64,000 bases of DNA from Pseudoduganella sp. (GCA_021323265.1 JAJTCO010000023.1:1-64000), one strand, 5' to 3'; positions 14,073-24,404 are shown, counted from the stretch's first letter. The notes: generated by a model not told the origin, from the sequence alone. Numbers and translations are program-made.

Positions 14073-14280
14073 GATTACCCCTAATGCCCTGCAGTGATAT
14101 GATTTTTTTAACAATGTTGCATGCAGTGGCTTGCAAAGATCAAGAGTCTAACATTTCGTGTCGATCGGAAACAGTCAGGTGTAGGCTTTCCCCGACACAG
14201 ATTCGACGCAATCACCGATAGCGCGACGGGCCGGGCGGGTGAATACTGGCGGCATGCCATACACTGCAAGGAGCGAATCA

Positions 14281-14687
14281 TGCTTGTACGCAACTTTACC
14301 ATTGCCTGCACCCTGGCGTGCAGTGTCCTGGGCGCCGCCATCGCGGCCGGCGAGCCGCAGTTCGTCACGGGCGGCGTCGGGATGGAGGAGCGCAGCCAGA
14401 TGCTGGCCAGCAAGCCCGACTACAACGTGCGCATGACCTTTGCCACGCGCGGCAGCGGTGAATACCGCTCCGACGTGCAGGTGGAAATCAGCGACAGCAA
14501 GGGGAACGTGAGCGTGCACGCGCGCGATGCCGGGCCCCTCATGTTCGTCAACCTGGAGCCGGGCCGTTACCGCGTGACGGCCACTGCCGCGGACGGCCAG
14601 GTCCAGCGCCGCGTGCTGCAGGTGCAGCCGGGGCGGGCGAAGGACCTGTACTTCTACTGGAGCGAACCTGCCACTATCGTGCAGTAG
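14281..14687 (+). CDS. Small secreted protein with carboxypeptidase-regulatory-like fold
   Basis: Signal peptide MLVRNFTIACTLACSVLGAAIAA; PLMFVNLEPGRYRVTATAADGQVQRRVLQV. Confidence 0.55.
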
Positions 14688-15471
14688 ACATCAGCTGGTT
14701 CAGCGGGCCATAGCTGAACGACTGTTCGTCGTCGATGGCGCCGCTCTGCTGGAAGCGTTCCATATAGACGCGCAGCCGGCCCAGCATCGCTTCCGCCGGG
14801 GCCGACCCGGCGCTCAGCCGGCGTACGCCCAGCGCGGCCAGGCGCGCAGGCGGCGCCAGGTTGGTGCGCGCCAGGACATTCAGCGGCATGCTGCTGCCCT
14901 GGGCCAGGGCGGCAATCTCGCCTTCGTCCGTCACGCCCGGCGCAAACAGGCCGCTGGCGCCAGCGGCCTGGTAAATGGCGGCGCGGCGCAGGGTTTCCGC
15001 CACCCGCGCGCCCGGTTCGGCCAGCCCGCGCAGGTAGACGTCGCAGCGGGCGTTGATGAAGAGCTCGATGCCGGCCGCGTCCGCCGTGGCCCGCGCGGCG
15101 GCAATCTTGCGCGCCAGCAGCTCGGGCGGCGAGCCGCCGTCCTCGATATTGATGCCGACCACGCCGGCCTGCAGCAACTGGCCGACGAACTGGCCGACCA
15201 CTTCCGGGTCGGCGGAATAGCCGTCCTCGATGTCGACGGTCAGGGGCAGGTCGCTGGCACGCACGATGTCGCGCACCGTTTCCAGCAACAGGGCCGTGGG
15301 CAGCTGTGAACCATCGCCATAGCCATGGCCCCAGGCCACGGCGGCGCTGCTGGTAGCCAGGGCCTTGGCGCCGGCCAGCGCGGCGATGCGGGCGCTGCCG
15401 CCGTCCCAGCAATTGGCCAGCATCAGGATGCCATCCCGGTGCAGCGCTTGGAATTGGATGTCGTTGCGCAT
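14674..15471 (-). CDS. Isocitrate lyase / PEP mutase superfamily protein
   Basis: LANCWDGGSARIAALAGAKALATSSAAVAWGHGY; LTVDIEDGYSADPE; GINIEDG; FINARCDVYL. Confidence 0.85.
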   Translation of the reverse strand: MRNDIQFQALHRDGILMLANCWDGGSARIAALAGAKALATSSAAVAWGHGYGDGSQLPTALLLETVRDIVRASDLPLTVDIEDGYSADPEVVGQFVGQLLQAGVVGINIEDGGSPPELLARKIAAARATADAAGIELFINARCDVYLRGLAEPGARVAETLRRAAIYQAAGASGLFAPGVTDEGEIAALAQGSSMPLNVLARTNLAPPARLAALGVRRLSAGSAPAEAMLGRLRVYMERFQQSGAIDDEQSFSYGPLNQLMSTAR

Positions 15472-15580
15472 GTGATCTTTTCCTTAACAATGTAGGGCGG
15501 ACCATTCTGCCACGCTTCCGCCATTCCTGCTTTGGATGCTTTGGTACAATTCGGGGTTGCCAATCATTCCCATCACCATA

Positions 15581-17401
15581 GTGCAAAGCCGCCAACTCTA
15601 CGTCCGCCTGCTCAGAGAATTCCTTCCCTATAAATGGGCCGCCCTGGTGACGTTGCTCGGCGTGGGCGTAGCTTCGCTGACCGATGTGCTGCTGATCCGG
15701 CAACTGCAGAACGTGGTGGACGCGGTGCAGCCGCGCGCGCCGGGCGGCGTCATCGCCCAGACCGACATGCTGGCCGGCGTTCACCGGCTGCTGGACCGCT
15801 TCCTGCCCGCCGATCCCAGCGCGGCCGCGCTGTGGGCCATTCCCGCCCTGATCATGGCGCTGGCACTGCTGCGCATGGTCAGCACCTTCACCGGCGATTA
15901 CGGCTCGGCGTGGCTGACCCAGCGCGTGCAGGCCAATGTGCGGGAAAAGATGTTCCGGCGCGTGCTGCGCCTGCCGAACCGCTATTTCGACCAGTCCTCC
16001 ACCGGCACCACGCTGTCGCGCATCGCGTTCGACGCGACCCAGGTGACGCAGGCGGGCCTGAGCGTGCTGACTATCGCGGTGCGCGATATCGTGGCGGTGG
16101 CCGGTTTCCTCACGTCGCTGTTCCAGATCGATTGGAAGCTGGCCCTGTTCTGCCTGGCCCTGCTGCCGCTGGTGGCGCTGGTGGTGACCATCGCCGCGCG
16201 CCGCATGCGCCGCCTGAGTGCGAGCGCCCAGCATGCCATGGGCGAGCTGACGCGCGTGCTCGACGAGAGCATCGGCGGCCAGCGCGTGGTGAAGATCTTC
16301 GGCGGCCAGGCCTACGAGCAGAAGCGCTTCGACGAAGTGGTGAACCTGAACCGCCGCCTGGCCGTGAAGCACGCTTCCACGGCGGCCATGAACTCGGGCC
16401 TGATCATGGTGATGGTCGGCGCCACGCTGTCGGCCGTGATCTATTACGCCTTGCTGCGCGCGCAGGAAGGTGCGCTGACGCCGGGCGCCTTCGTGGCCTT
16501 CATTACCTGCCTGATGGCGATGCAGACCCCGATCAAGAACCTGACCAAGCTGAATGAGCCGCTGCAGCGCGGCCTGGCCGCCGCCGAATCGGTGTTTGGC
16601 CTGATCGACGCGCCAATGGAAGCCGATACCGGCACCCGCCCACTGGCGCATGCCAAGGGCCGCATCGTGCTGGAGGACGTGGGTTTCCGCTACAACGTGG
16701 ACGATCCCGAGGCGGCGCCCGCGCTGCGTTCCGTGTCCCTGGACATCGCCGAGGGCGAGACCGTGGCGCTGGTGGGCGGTTCGGGCAGCGGCAAGACAAC
16801 GCTGGCCAGCCTGCTGCCGCGCTTCTATGACGTCGGCAGCGGCCGTATCCTGCTGGACGGGGTCGACCTGCGCGAATACCGCCTGCCTGACCTGCGCAGC
16901 CAGATCGCCCTGGTGAGCCAGGACGTGGTGCTGTTCAACGATACGCTGGCGGCGAACATTGCCTACGGCGACCCGGCGCCGGACATCGCGCGTGTGGAGG
17001 CCGCCGCCCGTGCGGCCTACGCACATGAGTTCATCATGCGTCAGCCGCAGGGCTACCAGACCGAGGTCGGCGAGAACGGCTTGCGCCTGTCGGGCGGTCA
17101 GCGTCAGCGCCTGGCCATCGCGCGCGCGCTGTACAAGGACGCGCCGATCCTGATCCTGGATGAGGCGACCAGCGCGCTGGACACCGAGTCCGAACGCCAG
17201 GTGCAGGCGGCGCTGGAGACGCTGATGAAGGGCCGCACCACGGTCGTCATCGCGCACCGCCTGTCCACCATCGAAAACGCCGACCGCATCGTCGTCATGT
17301 CCGCGGGCAGCATCGCGGAGCAGGGCAGCCATGCGGCGCTGCTCGACAAGGGCGGCATCTACGCGCGCCTGTACCAGACGCAGAAGCAGTTGGACCAGTA
17401 G
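15581..17401 (+). CDS. msbA: ABC exporter, MsbA-type lipid flippase (permease-ATPase fusion)
   Basis: ABC membrane domain plus NBD: VALVGGSGSGKTTLASLLPRFYDVGSGRILLDG, LRLSGGQRQRLAIARALYKDAPILILDEATSALD. The track start at 15536 lies upstream of a TACAAT -10-like element, so GTG 15581 is preferred. Confidence 0.85.
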   Translation: MQSRQLYVRLLREFLPYKWAALVTLLGVGVASLTDVLLIRQLQNVVDAVQPRAPGGVIAQTDMLAGVHRLLDRFLPADPSAAALWAIPALIMALALLRMVSTFTGDYGSAWLTQRVQANVREKMFRRVLRLPNRYFDQSSTGTTLSRIAFDATQVTQAGLSVLTIAVRDIVAVAGFLTSLFQIDWKLALFCLALLPLVALVVTIAARRMRRLSASAQHAMGELTRVLDESIGGQRVVKIFGGQAYEQKRFDEVVNLNRRLAVKHASTAAMNSGLIMVMVGATLSAVIYYALLRAQEGALTPGAFVAFITCLMAMQTPIKNLTKLNEPLQRGLAAAESVFGLIDAPMEADTGTRPLAHAKGRIVLEDVGFRYNVDDPEAAPALRSVSLDIAEGETVALVGGSGSGKTTLASLLPRFYDVGSGRILLDGVDLREYRLPDLRSQIALVSQDVVLFNDTLAANIAYGDPAPDIARVEAAARAAYAHEFIMRQPQGYQTEVGENGLRLSGGQRQRLAIARALYKDAPILILDEATSALDTESERQVQAALETLMKGRTTVVIAHRLSTIENADRIVVMSAGSIAEQGSHAALLDKGGIYARLYQTQKQLDQ

Positions 17402-17404
17402 GCC

Positions 17405-18520
17405 TTACAGGCAAATCCGCACTGCGTTGCAGATCAGGTTGAGAGGGTCCCAGCCCAGCAGCGTAGAGTGGAAGAGTTTGTGGTCGCCCGGCAAGATTTT
17501 TTCAGCGAGCGGTTTGGCCAGTTCCAGGCCGTTTTCGCTGTTGGTCAACATCACGAAACCGTCTCCGGAGCGAACGGAGGCGATCGCGAATGCCCGGTAT
17601 CCGGGGTTGTTCCCCCATTGCCAGATATAGGAATCATCCACTGCGCGCTCGATTCCCCAGCCCAATCCCCAGCTTAGTCCAAGCCGTGCATCGACCGTAA
17701 CCGGTGACGCGGTCACTTGCGCGATTGCCGCGGAATCGCCAAGCAGCGCGGCCATGAATTTGCCATAGTCCGCGGCAGATGTGTAGAGTGAGAATGCCGC
17801 CACAGGGGTGCGCAGATCGAACGTTGCCCGCGGCGCTCCATTGGCTTTGGCGCCCGGCAGCAATCTCCTGGCGATTTCATCGTTCCATGTGTAGTCGCTG
17901 TGAGCCATGGCCAGGGGCTTGAAGACTTCCGAACGTGCGAATTGGTCCAGCGTTTGCTTGGTGATTGTTTCCACCGCCCGCTGCAGCAGCACGTAGGCTT
18001 CCCCTGAGTAGTTCCATTTCGTTCCTGGAGTCGAGTGCACGGACAGTCGCCCGGAAAACCAATTGGGCAGGCCGGAAGTATGGTTCAGGACCATCCGGGC
18101 GGTGACAGCCCGCAGGCGCGCGTCGGTCACCAGCTCGGAGGGTTCAGCCTGGAGCGGATTCGAACGGTGCCGGTACCCTTGCGGCAGATAGTCCATCACA
18201 GGGGCGTCCAGGTCCAGCTTTCCTTGCGCCGCCAGCCGCATCACAGCGTACGCGAAGACTGGCTTGCTCAGTGATGCGGCCTGGAAGATGCTGTCCGGGC
18301 CGGGCGTGGTGGCCGGCGTGCAGCCGCTTGCGAACCTGATCGATTCAAGGCTGCGGTTCCGGATGACCGCAAGGGCGACGCCGCACACATTGTGGCGCTC
18401 GGCCAGCAGCTTCAACGTCTCGTCCACGCTAGCCGAGGCCAGGTGGTCGCGGTGGGTTGTGGCGCACCCGGAAACGAGTATCGAGAGCAGCAGCGCTGGC
18501 AGGGCATGTAACGAATGCAT
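17405..18520 (-). CDS. Serine hydrolase (class C beta-lactamase-like), putative lipoprotein
   Basis: Lipobox LLSILVSGC from ATG 18520; SxxK (SLSK); YSGEAYVLL. Confidence 0.8.
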   Translation of the reverse strand: MHSLHALPALLLSILVSGCATTHRDHLASASVDETLKLLAERHNVCGVALAVIRNRSLESIRFASGCTPATTPGPDSIFQAASLSKPVFAYAVMRLAAQGKLDLDAPVMDYLPQGYRHRSNPLQAEPSELVTDARLRAVTARMVLNHTSGLPNWFSGRLSVHSTPGTKWNYSGEAYVLLQRAVETITKQTLDQFARSEVFKPLAMAHSDYTWNDEIARRLLPGAKANGAPRATFDLRTPVAAFSLYTSAADYGKFMAALLGDSAAIAQVTASPVTVDARLGLSWGLGWGIERAVDDSYIWQWGNNPGYRAFAIASVRSGDGFVMLTNSENGLELAKPLAEKILPGDHKLFHSTLLGWDPLNLICNAVRICL

Positions 18521-18595
18521 GGGAACCGGGTTCGTTGAGAATGGAGGCAATCTAAGGTATCCCGGCTTGCGTTTCAAGCACTTTCCCAGGCAACC

Positions 18596-19334
18596 TCACT
18601 CGGACGCCCGCAGAAGGTAGGCCGCCATGTCCCGCGCATCGCGTTCCGTCACGCCAAGGTCCGGCATGGCGGTTCCCGGCTTGACTTCCTGCGGCGCGCG
18701 CAGCCAACGCACCAAGTTTGCCTCGTTACGCGGGAGGGTGCCGGCCAGCAGGGGGCGCTGGGCCAGTCCGTCCAGGTCCGGCCCCACAAACGTCCGCGGA
18801 CCGGTGACGCCCGGGATCATGTGGCAGGACTGGCAGGCATACTGGGTCAGCGCGAGCTTGCCGCGCCGGTGGTCGGGACCGGTGGTGGCGATCTTGTCCA
18901 CGGGCGCCAACCCGAACGGTGCGGGCTTTCCGGCAGCCGCCTGGTAGGCGCGTGGCGTCATTGCGGGCAATTCGCCCAGGAAGGCGACGATGTCCCAGAT
19001 CTCACGCTCTTGCAGATGGAAGCCCCAGGCAGGCATCCCGCTCATCTTGATCCCTTTTGCCGTGATCCAGTAGATCTCGCCGGGCTTCCAGCGGCGCGCG
19101 GCGTCGACCGCGCGCGATGGCTTGCGGCGAAGAGGGTGGCGCGACGATGTCGCGCGCGTGGAACCGGACCGACTGCTGCATCCCCCGTTCCAGCAAGGTA
19201 TGCACAAACTGGAAGTGCGGCCGCACTGCCGACACGTCGTAGATGCCGGCCTGCAGCACCAGCGCGCCCGCAAGCACTCCCGCCAGCAAGGCAAGGCATA
19301 AGGTCGCACCGGCGATGGCAAGAAGGCGACGCAC
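18596..19334 (-). pseudogene. c-type cytochrome with internal frameshifting deletion
   Basis: N-terminal part in one frame (MRRLLAIAGATLCLALL...QQSVRFHARDIVAPPSSPQAIARG), remainder in another (ARRWKPGEIYWITAKGIKMSGMPAWGF...YACQSCHMIPG...DMAAYLLRASE). The region expected to carry the first CxxCH is missing at the junction (about 19091-19120). Confidence 0.7.
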
Positions 19335-19403
19335 AATCGGGAAAAGGTTGAAGATGTCTCCGGTGAATTATAGGAGCCAGCTGAGGAAAGGCAGGGACGA
19401 TTC

Positions 19404-19799
19404 GTGCAGGAAACCACTGTGCATTTCCAGCAAATCGTGCGTGGCGTGTGGGGCGTTGGCGCCTTGCTGCTGCTGGGCGCTTGCCAGCCCCAGAAACCCG
19501 CGACGCCAACGCTCGATGGCGGCAATCCGAAGCAGGGCAAGATGCTGCTTGCGCAGTACCAGTGCGGCAGCTGCCACCGTATTCCCGACGTGGAATCGGC
19601 ACGCGGGCTGGCCGGTCCTTCGCTGGAGCGCTTCGCGTTGCGCAGCTACCTGGCGGGCCGCTGGCCGAACCGGCAAGAGGCGCTCGTGCGCTGGATCAGC
19701 GCCCCGCAGGCGATGGCGCCCGGCACGCTGATGCCGGACATGGGCGTCTCGCCGGAGGACGCGCGCCACATGGCGGCTTACCTCTATACGCTGCGATGA
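19404..19799 (+). CDS. c-type cytochrome lipoprotein
   Basis: LLLLGAC lipobox, CGSCH haem motif, MPDMGVSPEDARHMAAYL. Confidence 0.8.
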   Translation: MQETTVHFQQIVRGVWGVGALLLLGACQPQKPATPTLDGGNPKQGKMLLAQYQCGSCHRIPDVESARGLAGPSLERFALRSYLAGRWPNRQEALVRWISAPQAMAPGTLMPDMGVSPEDARHMAAYLYTLR

Positions 19800-20713
19800 C
19801 CCCGGCGCTGCAATCGGTCCTGTCGCCCGCCGGGCCGGATGCGGCCCTGCTTGCGCAGCTCTCATGGCTGTTGTTCGGCGCCGGCGCCGTGATCTTCGTG
19901 CTGGTGGCGGGACTTGCCATCGCCAGCATCTGGCGCCGGCGCTGGCGGCCTTCGTCGCGCCTGCTGGTGATTGGCGGCGGAATCATCCTGCCTTTGCCGC
20001 TGCTGGCGGCGCTGATGGTGTGGTCGGGCTGGCAGGGATCGCGCCTGACATGGCCATTCTCCGGCGCGGCCCGCATCCAGGTTTCCGTGACGGGGCATAT
20101 GTGGTGGTGGGAGGTGCGCTACCGGAACACCAGGACCGGCCGCGAGGCGGTGCTGGCGAACGAACTGCGCTTGCCCGCCGGCGAGCGGGTCTACCTGGCC
20201 CTGGGAGCCTCCGACGTGCTGCACGCATTCTGGCTGCCGACACTGGCCGGGAAGGTCGACATGGTCCCCGGACGACTGCATGGACTGACGTTGCGGGCCG
20301 ATGCGCCGGGCCGTCACCGGGGCCAGTGTGCGGAGTATTGCGGCACCCAGCACGCCACGATGGCGCTGGATGTCGTGGCGCTTCCTGCGGCGGAGTTCGA
20401 CGCCTGGCTGGAACATCAGGCGCAGCCGGCCCTTAACGCCAGCTTGCGGGGAAGGGACGTGTTTCTGGCGGCGCGCTGCAACGCTTGCCATACGGTGCGC
20501 GGCGTGGCGGAAGGCGGGCGTCAAGGTCCGGACCTGACCCACCTGGCGAGCCGCAGCCACCTTGGCGCCGGTGCGCTGCCCTTGAATCGGGCCGCCTTGC
20601 TGGGCTGGATCGCCAACCCGCAGGCGGCCAAGCCGGGCGCGCGCATGCCTGCCAGCAGCCTGCCGCCGGAGGACTTGCAGGCGCTGGCTGGCTGGCTGGA
20701 GACGCTGCAATGA
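19796..20713 (+). CDS. ctaC: Cytochrome c oxidase subunit II with C-terminal cytochrome c domain (caa3-type)
   Basis: Two N-terminal TMs; VTGHMWWWEVRY; CuA site GQCAEYCGTQHATM; CNACH haem motif. ATGA overlap with 19404-19799. Confidence 0.9.
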   Translation: MTPALQSVLSPAGPDAALLAQLSWLLFGAGAVIFVLVAGLAIASIWRRRWRPSSRLLVIGGGIILPLPLLAALMVWSGWQGSRLTWPFSGAARIQVSVTGHMWWWEVRYRNTRTGREAVLANELRLPAGERVYLALGASDVLHAFWLPTLAGKVDMVPGRLHGLTLRADAPGRHRGQCAEYCGTQHATMALDVVALPAAEFDAWLEHQAQPALNASLRGRDVFLAARCNACHTVRGVAEGGRQGPDLTHLASRSHLGAGALPLNRAALLGWIANPQAAKPGARMPASSLPPEDLQALAGWLETLQ

Positions 20714-23187
20714 ACACGCCGAACCGCCTGCCGCGTCCACCGGGCGAGTACGAGGCGCTGGAGCGCGCCTGGCGCAAGCCGACCGGGTGGCGCGCACTGA
20801 CGACGGTCAACAACACGCGTATCGGCCGCCTCTACCTGGCCACGGCGTTCGGCTTCTTCCTGATCGCGGGCGTGCTGGCGGTGGCGATGCGGTTGCAACT
20901 GGCCGTCCCTGGCAACGACCTGCTGCAGGCGGGCACCTACAACCAGTTCTTCACCATGCACGGCACGGTGATGATGTTCCTGTTCGCGATCCCCATGGTG
21001 GAGGCGATCGCCGTCTACCTCCTGCCGGGCATGCTGGGCGCGCGCGACCTGCCGTTCCCCCGCTTGTCGGCCTATGCCTATTGGGCGTACGCCTTTGGCG
21101 GCGCCGGCTTCATCGTGACGCTCTTCTTTGGCCTGTCGCCGGACGGCGGCTGGTTCATGTACCCGCCGCTCACGGGCAAGCAGTATTCGCCGGGCCTGAA
21201 CGCCGACTTCTGGCTGCTCGGCATCGGCTTCATCGAGATCTCCGCCATTGCCGGTGCGATCGAGCTGATCATCGGCATCGCCTTTACGCGCTCTCCCGGC
21301 ATGACGCTGGCCCGCATACCGGTGTACGCCTGGTCGATGCTCATCGTCGCCCTGATGATCGTGTTCGCTTTCCCACCGTTGATCGCCGGGACGGCATTGC
21401 TGGAACTGGAGCGGGCCTATGACTGGCCCTTCTTCATCCCCGCTCGCGGCGGCGACCCTTTGCTCTGGCAGCACCTGTTCTGGTTTTTCGGCCATCCCGA
21501 GGTGTACATCATCTTCCTGCCTGCGGCGGGCATGGTATCGGCCATGCTGCCCGCGCTGGTGCAGACCACCCTGGTGGCGCGCCGCGCGGTGATCGTCTCG
21601 CTCGCGGCGGTGGGCGCCATGAGCTTCGCGCTGTGGATGCACCACATGTTTACCGCCGGGCTGGGGCAGCTGGAGACCACGCTGGTCTCGGCGGTGAGCA
21701 TGGCGATCGCGATCCCGACAGCGGTGCAGGTGTTCGCCTGGATCGCCACCTTGTGGCGGGGCAGGGTGCAACTGAACGTGCCGACGCTGTTCGTGTTCGG
21801 CTTTCTGCTGGTGTTCGTGCTGGGTGGGCTGACCGGCGTGATGGTGGCGTCGGTGCCGTTCGACTCGCAGGCGCATGACACCTACTTCATCGTCGCCCAC
21901 CTGCATTACGTGCTGGTGGGCGGACTGGTGTTCCCCATGTTCGCGGCAGCCTATTTCTGGATGCCGCTCTTTAACGGGCACCGCATGTCGGAGGCCGTGG
22001 GCCGCTGGGTGTTCGGCCTGATCTTCATCGGCACCAATGCCGCGTTCTTCCCCATGCATGCCACGGGACTGCTGGGCATGCCGCGGCGCGTCTATACCTA
22101 CGGCGCCGAGATGGGCTGGAGCGGACTCAATATGACGAGCACGGTCGGTGCCTGCCTGCTCGCGGCAGGCGTGGCGCTGTTCACGATCGACATGGTGCGC
22201 ACGCTGCGCCGCCCGCAGCAGGATCACGGCAATCCATGGCGTTCCAGCGGCCTGGAATGGTTGCCGCAAGAGGAATACGGGACACGCAGCCAGCCGGACG
22301 TGCGTTCGGCCGAGCCGTTATGGCGCCAGGCGCGCATCGAGCAAGAAGTGGAAACGGGCATGCACTGGCTGCCCGGCACGGTCACCGGCCGGCGCGAGAC
22401 GCTGGTGACCGGCTGGCGCACTGCGCGGCTGGCGCACCTGCTGGTGCTGCCGGGCGACAGCTGGCTGCCTTTCCTGTGCGCCCTGGGCACTGCGGGCTTC
22501 TTCCTGCTGTTGACGGTTCAACAGGCCGTGGCGGCGTGGCTATGCGGGGCGCTCGCCGTGGCGACGCTGGTAGCGTGGCTATGGGGGCTGGACCGGCCGT
22601 TCGGCACGGTGCCCGGCAATCCGCGCCTGGCGCAGGTGGCGCAGGATGTCGTGCTGCCGATCGGCGCACGCGGCAGCGCGTCGCATTCGTGGTGGGCGAC
22701 GCTGGTGCTGGTGGTGGTCGATGGTGCGATCTTCGCGTCGTTTGCCTTCACGCTGCTGCACATAGGCATGCGGCTGGAAGTATGCCCGCCCCCTGGCGCA
22801 CGCCTGCCGGCGGCGCCCTGGCCATGGCTGGCCGGGGGCTTGCTCGCGGCCAGCTCGCTATTTGCCTGGTGGAGTGGGCGGCATGCGGAACGCGGCTGGC
22901 CGATCCTGGCGGCAGGAGCCTGCCTGCTCGGCGCCTTTGCGGCCGACCTGGACGGACATCTGGCAGCCGGGCTGGCGCCACGGCGCGAGGCCTGGAGCGC
23001 TGCGGTGGCGGCCTTGCTGGGGTACCAGGGCCTGCATGCCGTGACGCTGGGGGCCGCGGCGTTCTACGTGGCCGCGCGCGGCAAGCTCAGGGCAGCCAGC
23101 CGCGCCACGCTGGACAATACCGTGCTGCTTTGGCATTGCGCGGTGGCGCAGGGGCTGGCTGGACTGGCCCTGGTGCGCTGGCTCTAG
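20710..23187 (+). CDS. ctaD: Cytochrome c oxidase subunit I, apparently fused to a subunit III-like C-terminus
   Basis: MHGTVMMFLFAIP, HPEVYIIFLPAAGMVS, MHHMFTAG, AHLHYVLVGG; C-terminal TM block after HSWWATLVLVVVDGAIFASFAFTLLHIGMRLEV resembles subunit III. Confidence 0.9.
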   Translation: MNTPNRLPRPPGEYEALERAWRKPTGWRALTTVNNTRIGRLYLATAFGFFLIAGVLAVAMRLQLAVPGNDLLQAGTYNQFFTMHGTVMMFLFAIPMVEAIAVYLLPGMLGARDLPFPRLSAYAYWAYAFGGAGFIVTLFFGLSPDGGWFMYPPLTGKQYSPGLNADFWLLGIGFIEISAIAGAIELIIGIAFTRSPGMTLARIPVYAWSMLIVALMIVFAFPPLIAGTALLELERAYDWPFFIPARGGDPLLWQHLFWFFGHPEVYIIFLPAAGMVSAMLPALVQTTLVARRAVIVSLAAVGAMSFALWMHHMFTAGLGQLETTLVSAVSMAIAIPTAVQVFAWIATLWRGRVQLNVPTLFVFGFLLVFVLGGLTGVMVASVPFDSQAHDTYFIVAHLHYVLVGGLVFPMFAAAYFWMPLFNGHRMSEAVGRWVFGLIFIGTNAAFFPMHATGLLGMPRRVYTYGAEMGWSGLNMTSTVGACLLAAGVALFTIDMVRTLRRPQQDHGNPWRSSGLEWLPQEEYGTRSQPDVRSAEPLWRQARIEQEVETGMHWLPGTVTGRRETLVTGWRTARLAHLLVLPGDSWLPFLCALGTAGFFLLLTVQQAVAAWLCGALAVATLVAWLWGLDRPFGTVPGNPRLAQVAQDVVLPIGARGSASHSWWATLVLVVVDGAIFASFAFTLLHIGMRLEVCPPPGARLPAAPWPWLAGGLLAASSLFAWWSGRHAERGWPILAAGACLLGAFAADLDGHLAAGLAPRREAWSAAVAALLGYQGLHAVTLGAAAFYVAARGKLRAASRATLDNTVLLWHCAVAQGLAGLALVRWL

Positions 23188-23930
23188 AAGGAGTAGACCA
23201 GGGTGAGCGACGTCTGGGTATCGGTGTTCTGCTTGTCCGCCGGTACGCTGGTGTCGTTCTGCGCGCGGAAGGCCGCCTTCATCTGCATGGAGCCGTTGAT
23301 ACGCGTGCTGAGCGAGGTTTCCGAGGTCGAATGCATGTTCCAGGAGCCGCGTTCCACCGTCAGGGTCTGCGCGAAGGCGGCGTTGTCGTTCAGTTTCCAG
23401 CGGAAGGCGGCGCGGCCGCGCACGATCATGCCTTGTTCCTGCTCGCCGTTGGCGCGCGTGCCGTCGAAGTAGCCGGGACCGAACTCCATGTCCAGCGTCT
23501 TGTCGCCGGACTGGAACCAGCGGAAACCGTGACCGAAACCGATGCTGGCGCTGCGCGTGTAGGCGCCGAACTTGTCTTCGGCGAAGGATGCCAGGGCGTA
23601 CAGCGTGGAATTCTCTTCCAGCAGCTTGTAACCGGCCTTGGCGCCCAGCTGGTAGCGTTCCGCCGAGCGCTGGTTCATGTCTTCCCCGTTGACGCGGGCA
23701 CGGTCTTCCTTCAGGTAGCCGTTCCCGGTGTATTCGTTGCTCCAGAGCGGGGTGTCCTGTAGCGCTTCGAACTTGCCGGTGATCGACGTGCCCGAGGTAT
23801 TGCCGCTGGTGCTGATTGCGCCGATTTCGGCGGCAATGATCCAGTTGCCGGATTGCTCAATATCGTCGGCAGCCAGGGCGTTCCCTGCCGCCAGGCCGGA
23901 GGCCAGGAGTATGGAAGTGAAGTATTTCAT
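23184..23930 (-). CDS. DUF481-family outer-membrane protein
   Basis: Signal peptide; WIIAAEIGAISTSGNTSGTSITGKFEA; FGHGFRWFQ...EFGPGYF; ends LTLVYSF. Confidence 0.75.
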   Translation of the reverse strand: MKYFTSILLASGLAAGNALAADDIEQSGNWIIAAEIGAISTSGNTSGTSITGKFEALQDTPLWSNEYTGNGYLKEDRARVNGEDMNQRSAERYQLGAKAGYKLLEENSTLYALASFAEDKFGAYTRSASIGFGHGFRWFQSGDKTLDMEFGPGYFDGTRANGEQEQGMIVRGRAAFRWKLNDNAAFAQTLTVERGSWNMHSTSETSLSTRINGSMQMKAAFRAQNDTSVPADKQNTDTQTSLTLVYSF

Positions 23931-23942
23931 AACTGAATTCTA

Positions 23943-24404
23943 TCAGGGCTCGACAGAATGTGCGCGCTTCAAGCACCGCAGGACGAAGGTGGAGCGGCTA
24001 TGCCGGATGCCGGGGAGCTTGTACAGCTTGCGGCGCAAGAACTCTTCGTACCCGGCCGTGCCGGCCACTGCCACCTTGATCAGGTAGTCGTATTCGCCGG
24101 TCAGCAGATAGGCCTCCATGACTTCCGGCAGTTCGGCCAGGGCCTCCCCGAAGCGGTGCAGCATGTCGTCGTCGTGCCGGTCCAGGGTGACTTCGATGAT
24201 CACGGTGTCCGGCAGGCCCAGGGCGTGCTGGTTCAGCAGCGCCGTATAGCCTTCGATGACACCGCGTTCCTCCATGGCGCGCACCCGGTTCCAGCAAGGG
24301 GTGGTGGAAAGGCCGACCTTTTCGGCGAGCTTGGTGTTGCTCAAACGGCCGTCCCGGCGCAGTTCGCGCAGGATTTTACGGTCCAATTCGTCCAGTTGTT
24401 CCAT
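23943..24404 (-). CDS. Lrp/AsnC family transcriptional regulator
   Basis: LDELDRKILRELRRDGRLSNTKLAEKVGLSTTPCWNRVRAMEERGVIEGYTALL. Confidence 0.9.
   Translation of the reverse strand: MEQLDELDRKILRELRRDGRLSNTKLAEKVGLSTTPCWNRVRAMEERGVIEGYTALLNQHALGLPDTVIIEVTLDRHDDDMLHRFGEALAELPEVMEAYLLTGEYDYLIKVAVAGTAGYEEFLRRKLYKLPGIRHSRSTFVLRCLKRAHSVEP

Noticed and set aside
11928-14084. 718-aa plus-strand ORF
   Set aside because: Antisense of the TonB receptor; composition not protein-like.
14654-17332. 892-aa minus-strand ORF
   Set aside because: Mostly antisense of msbA and an alternate frame of the PEP-mutase-family gene.
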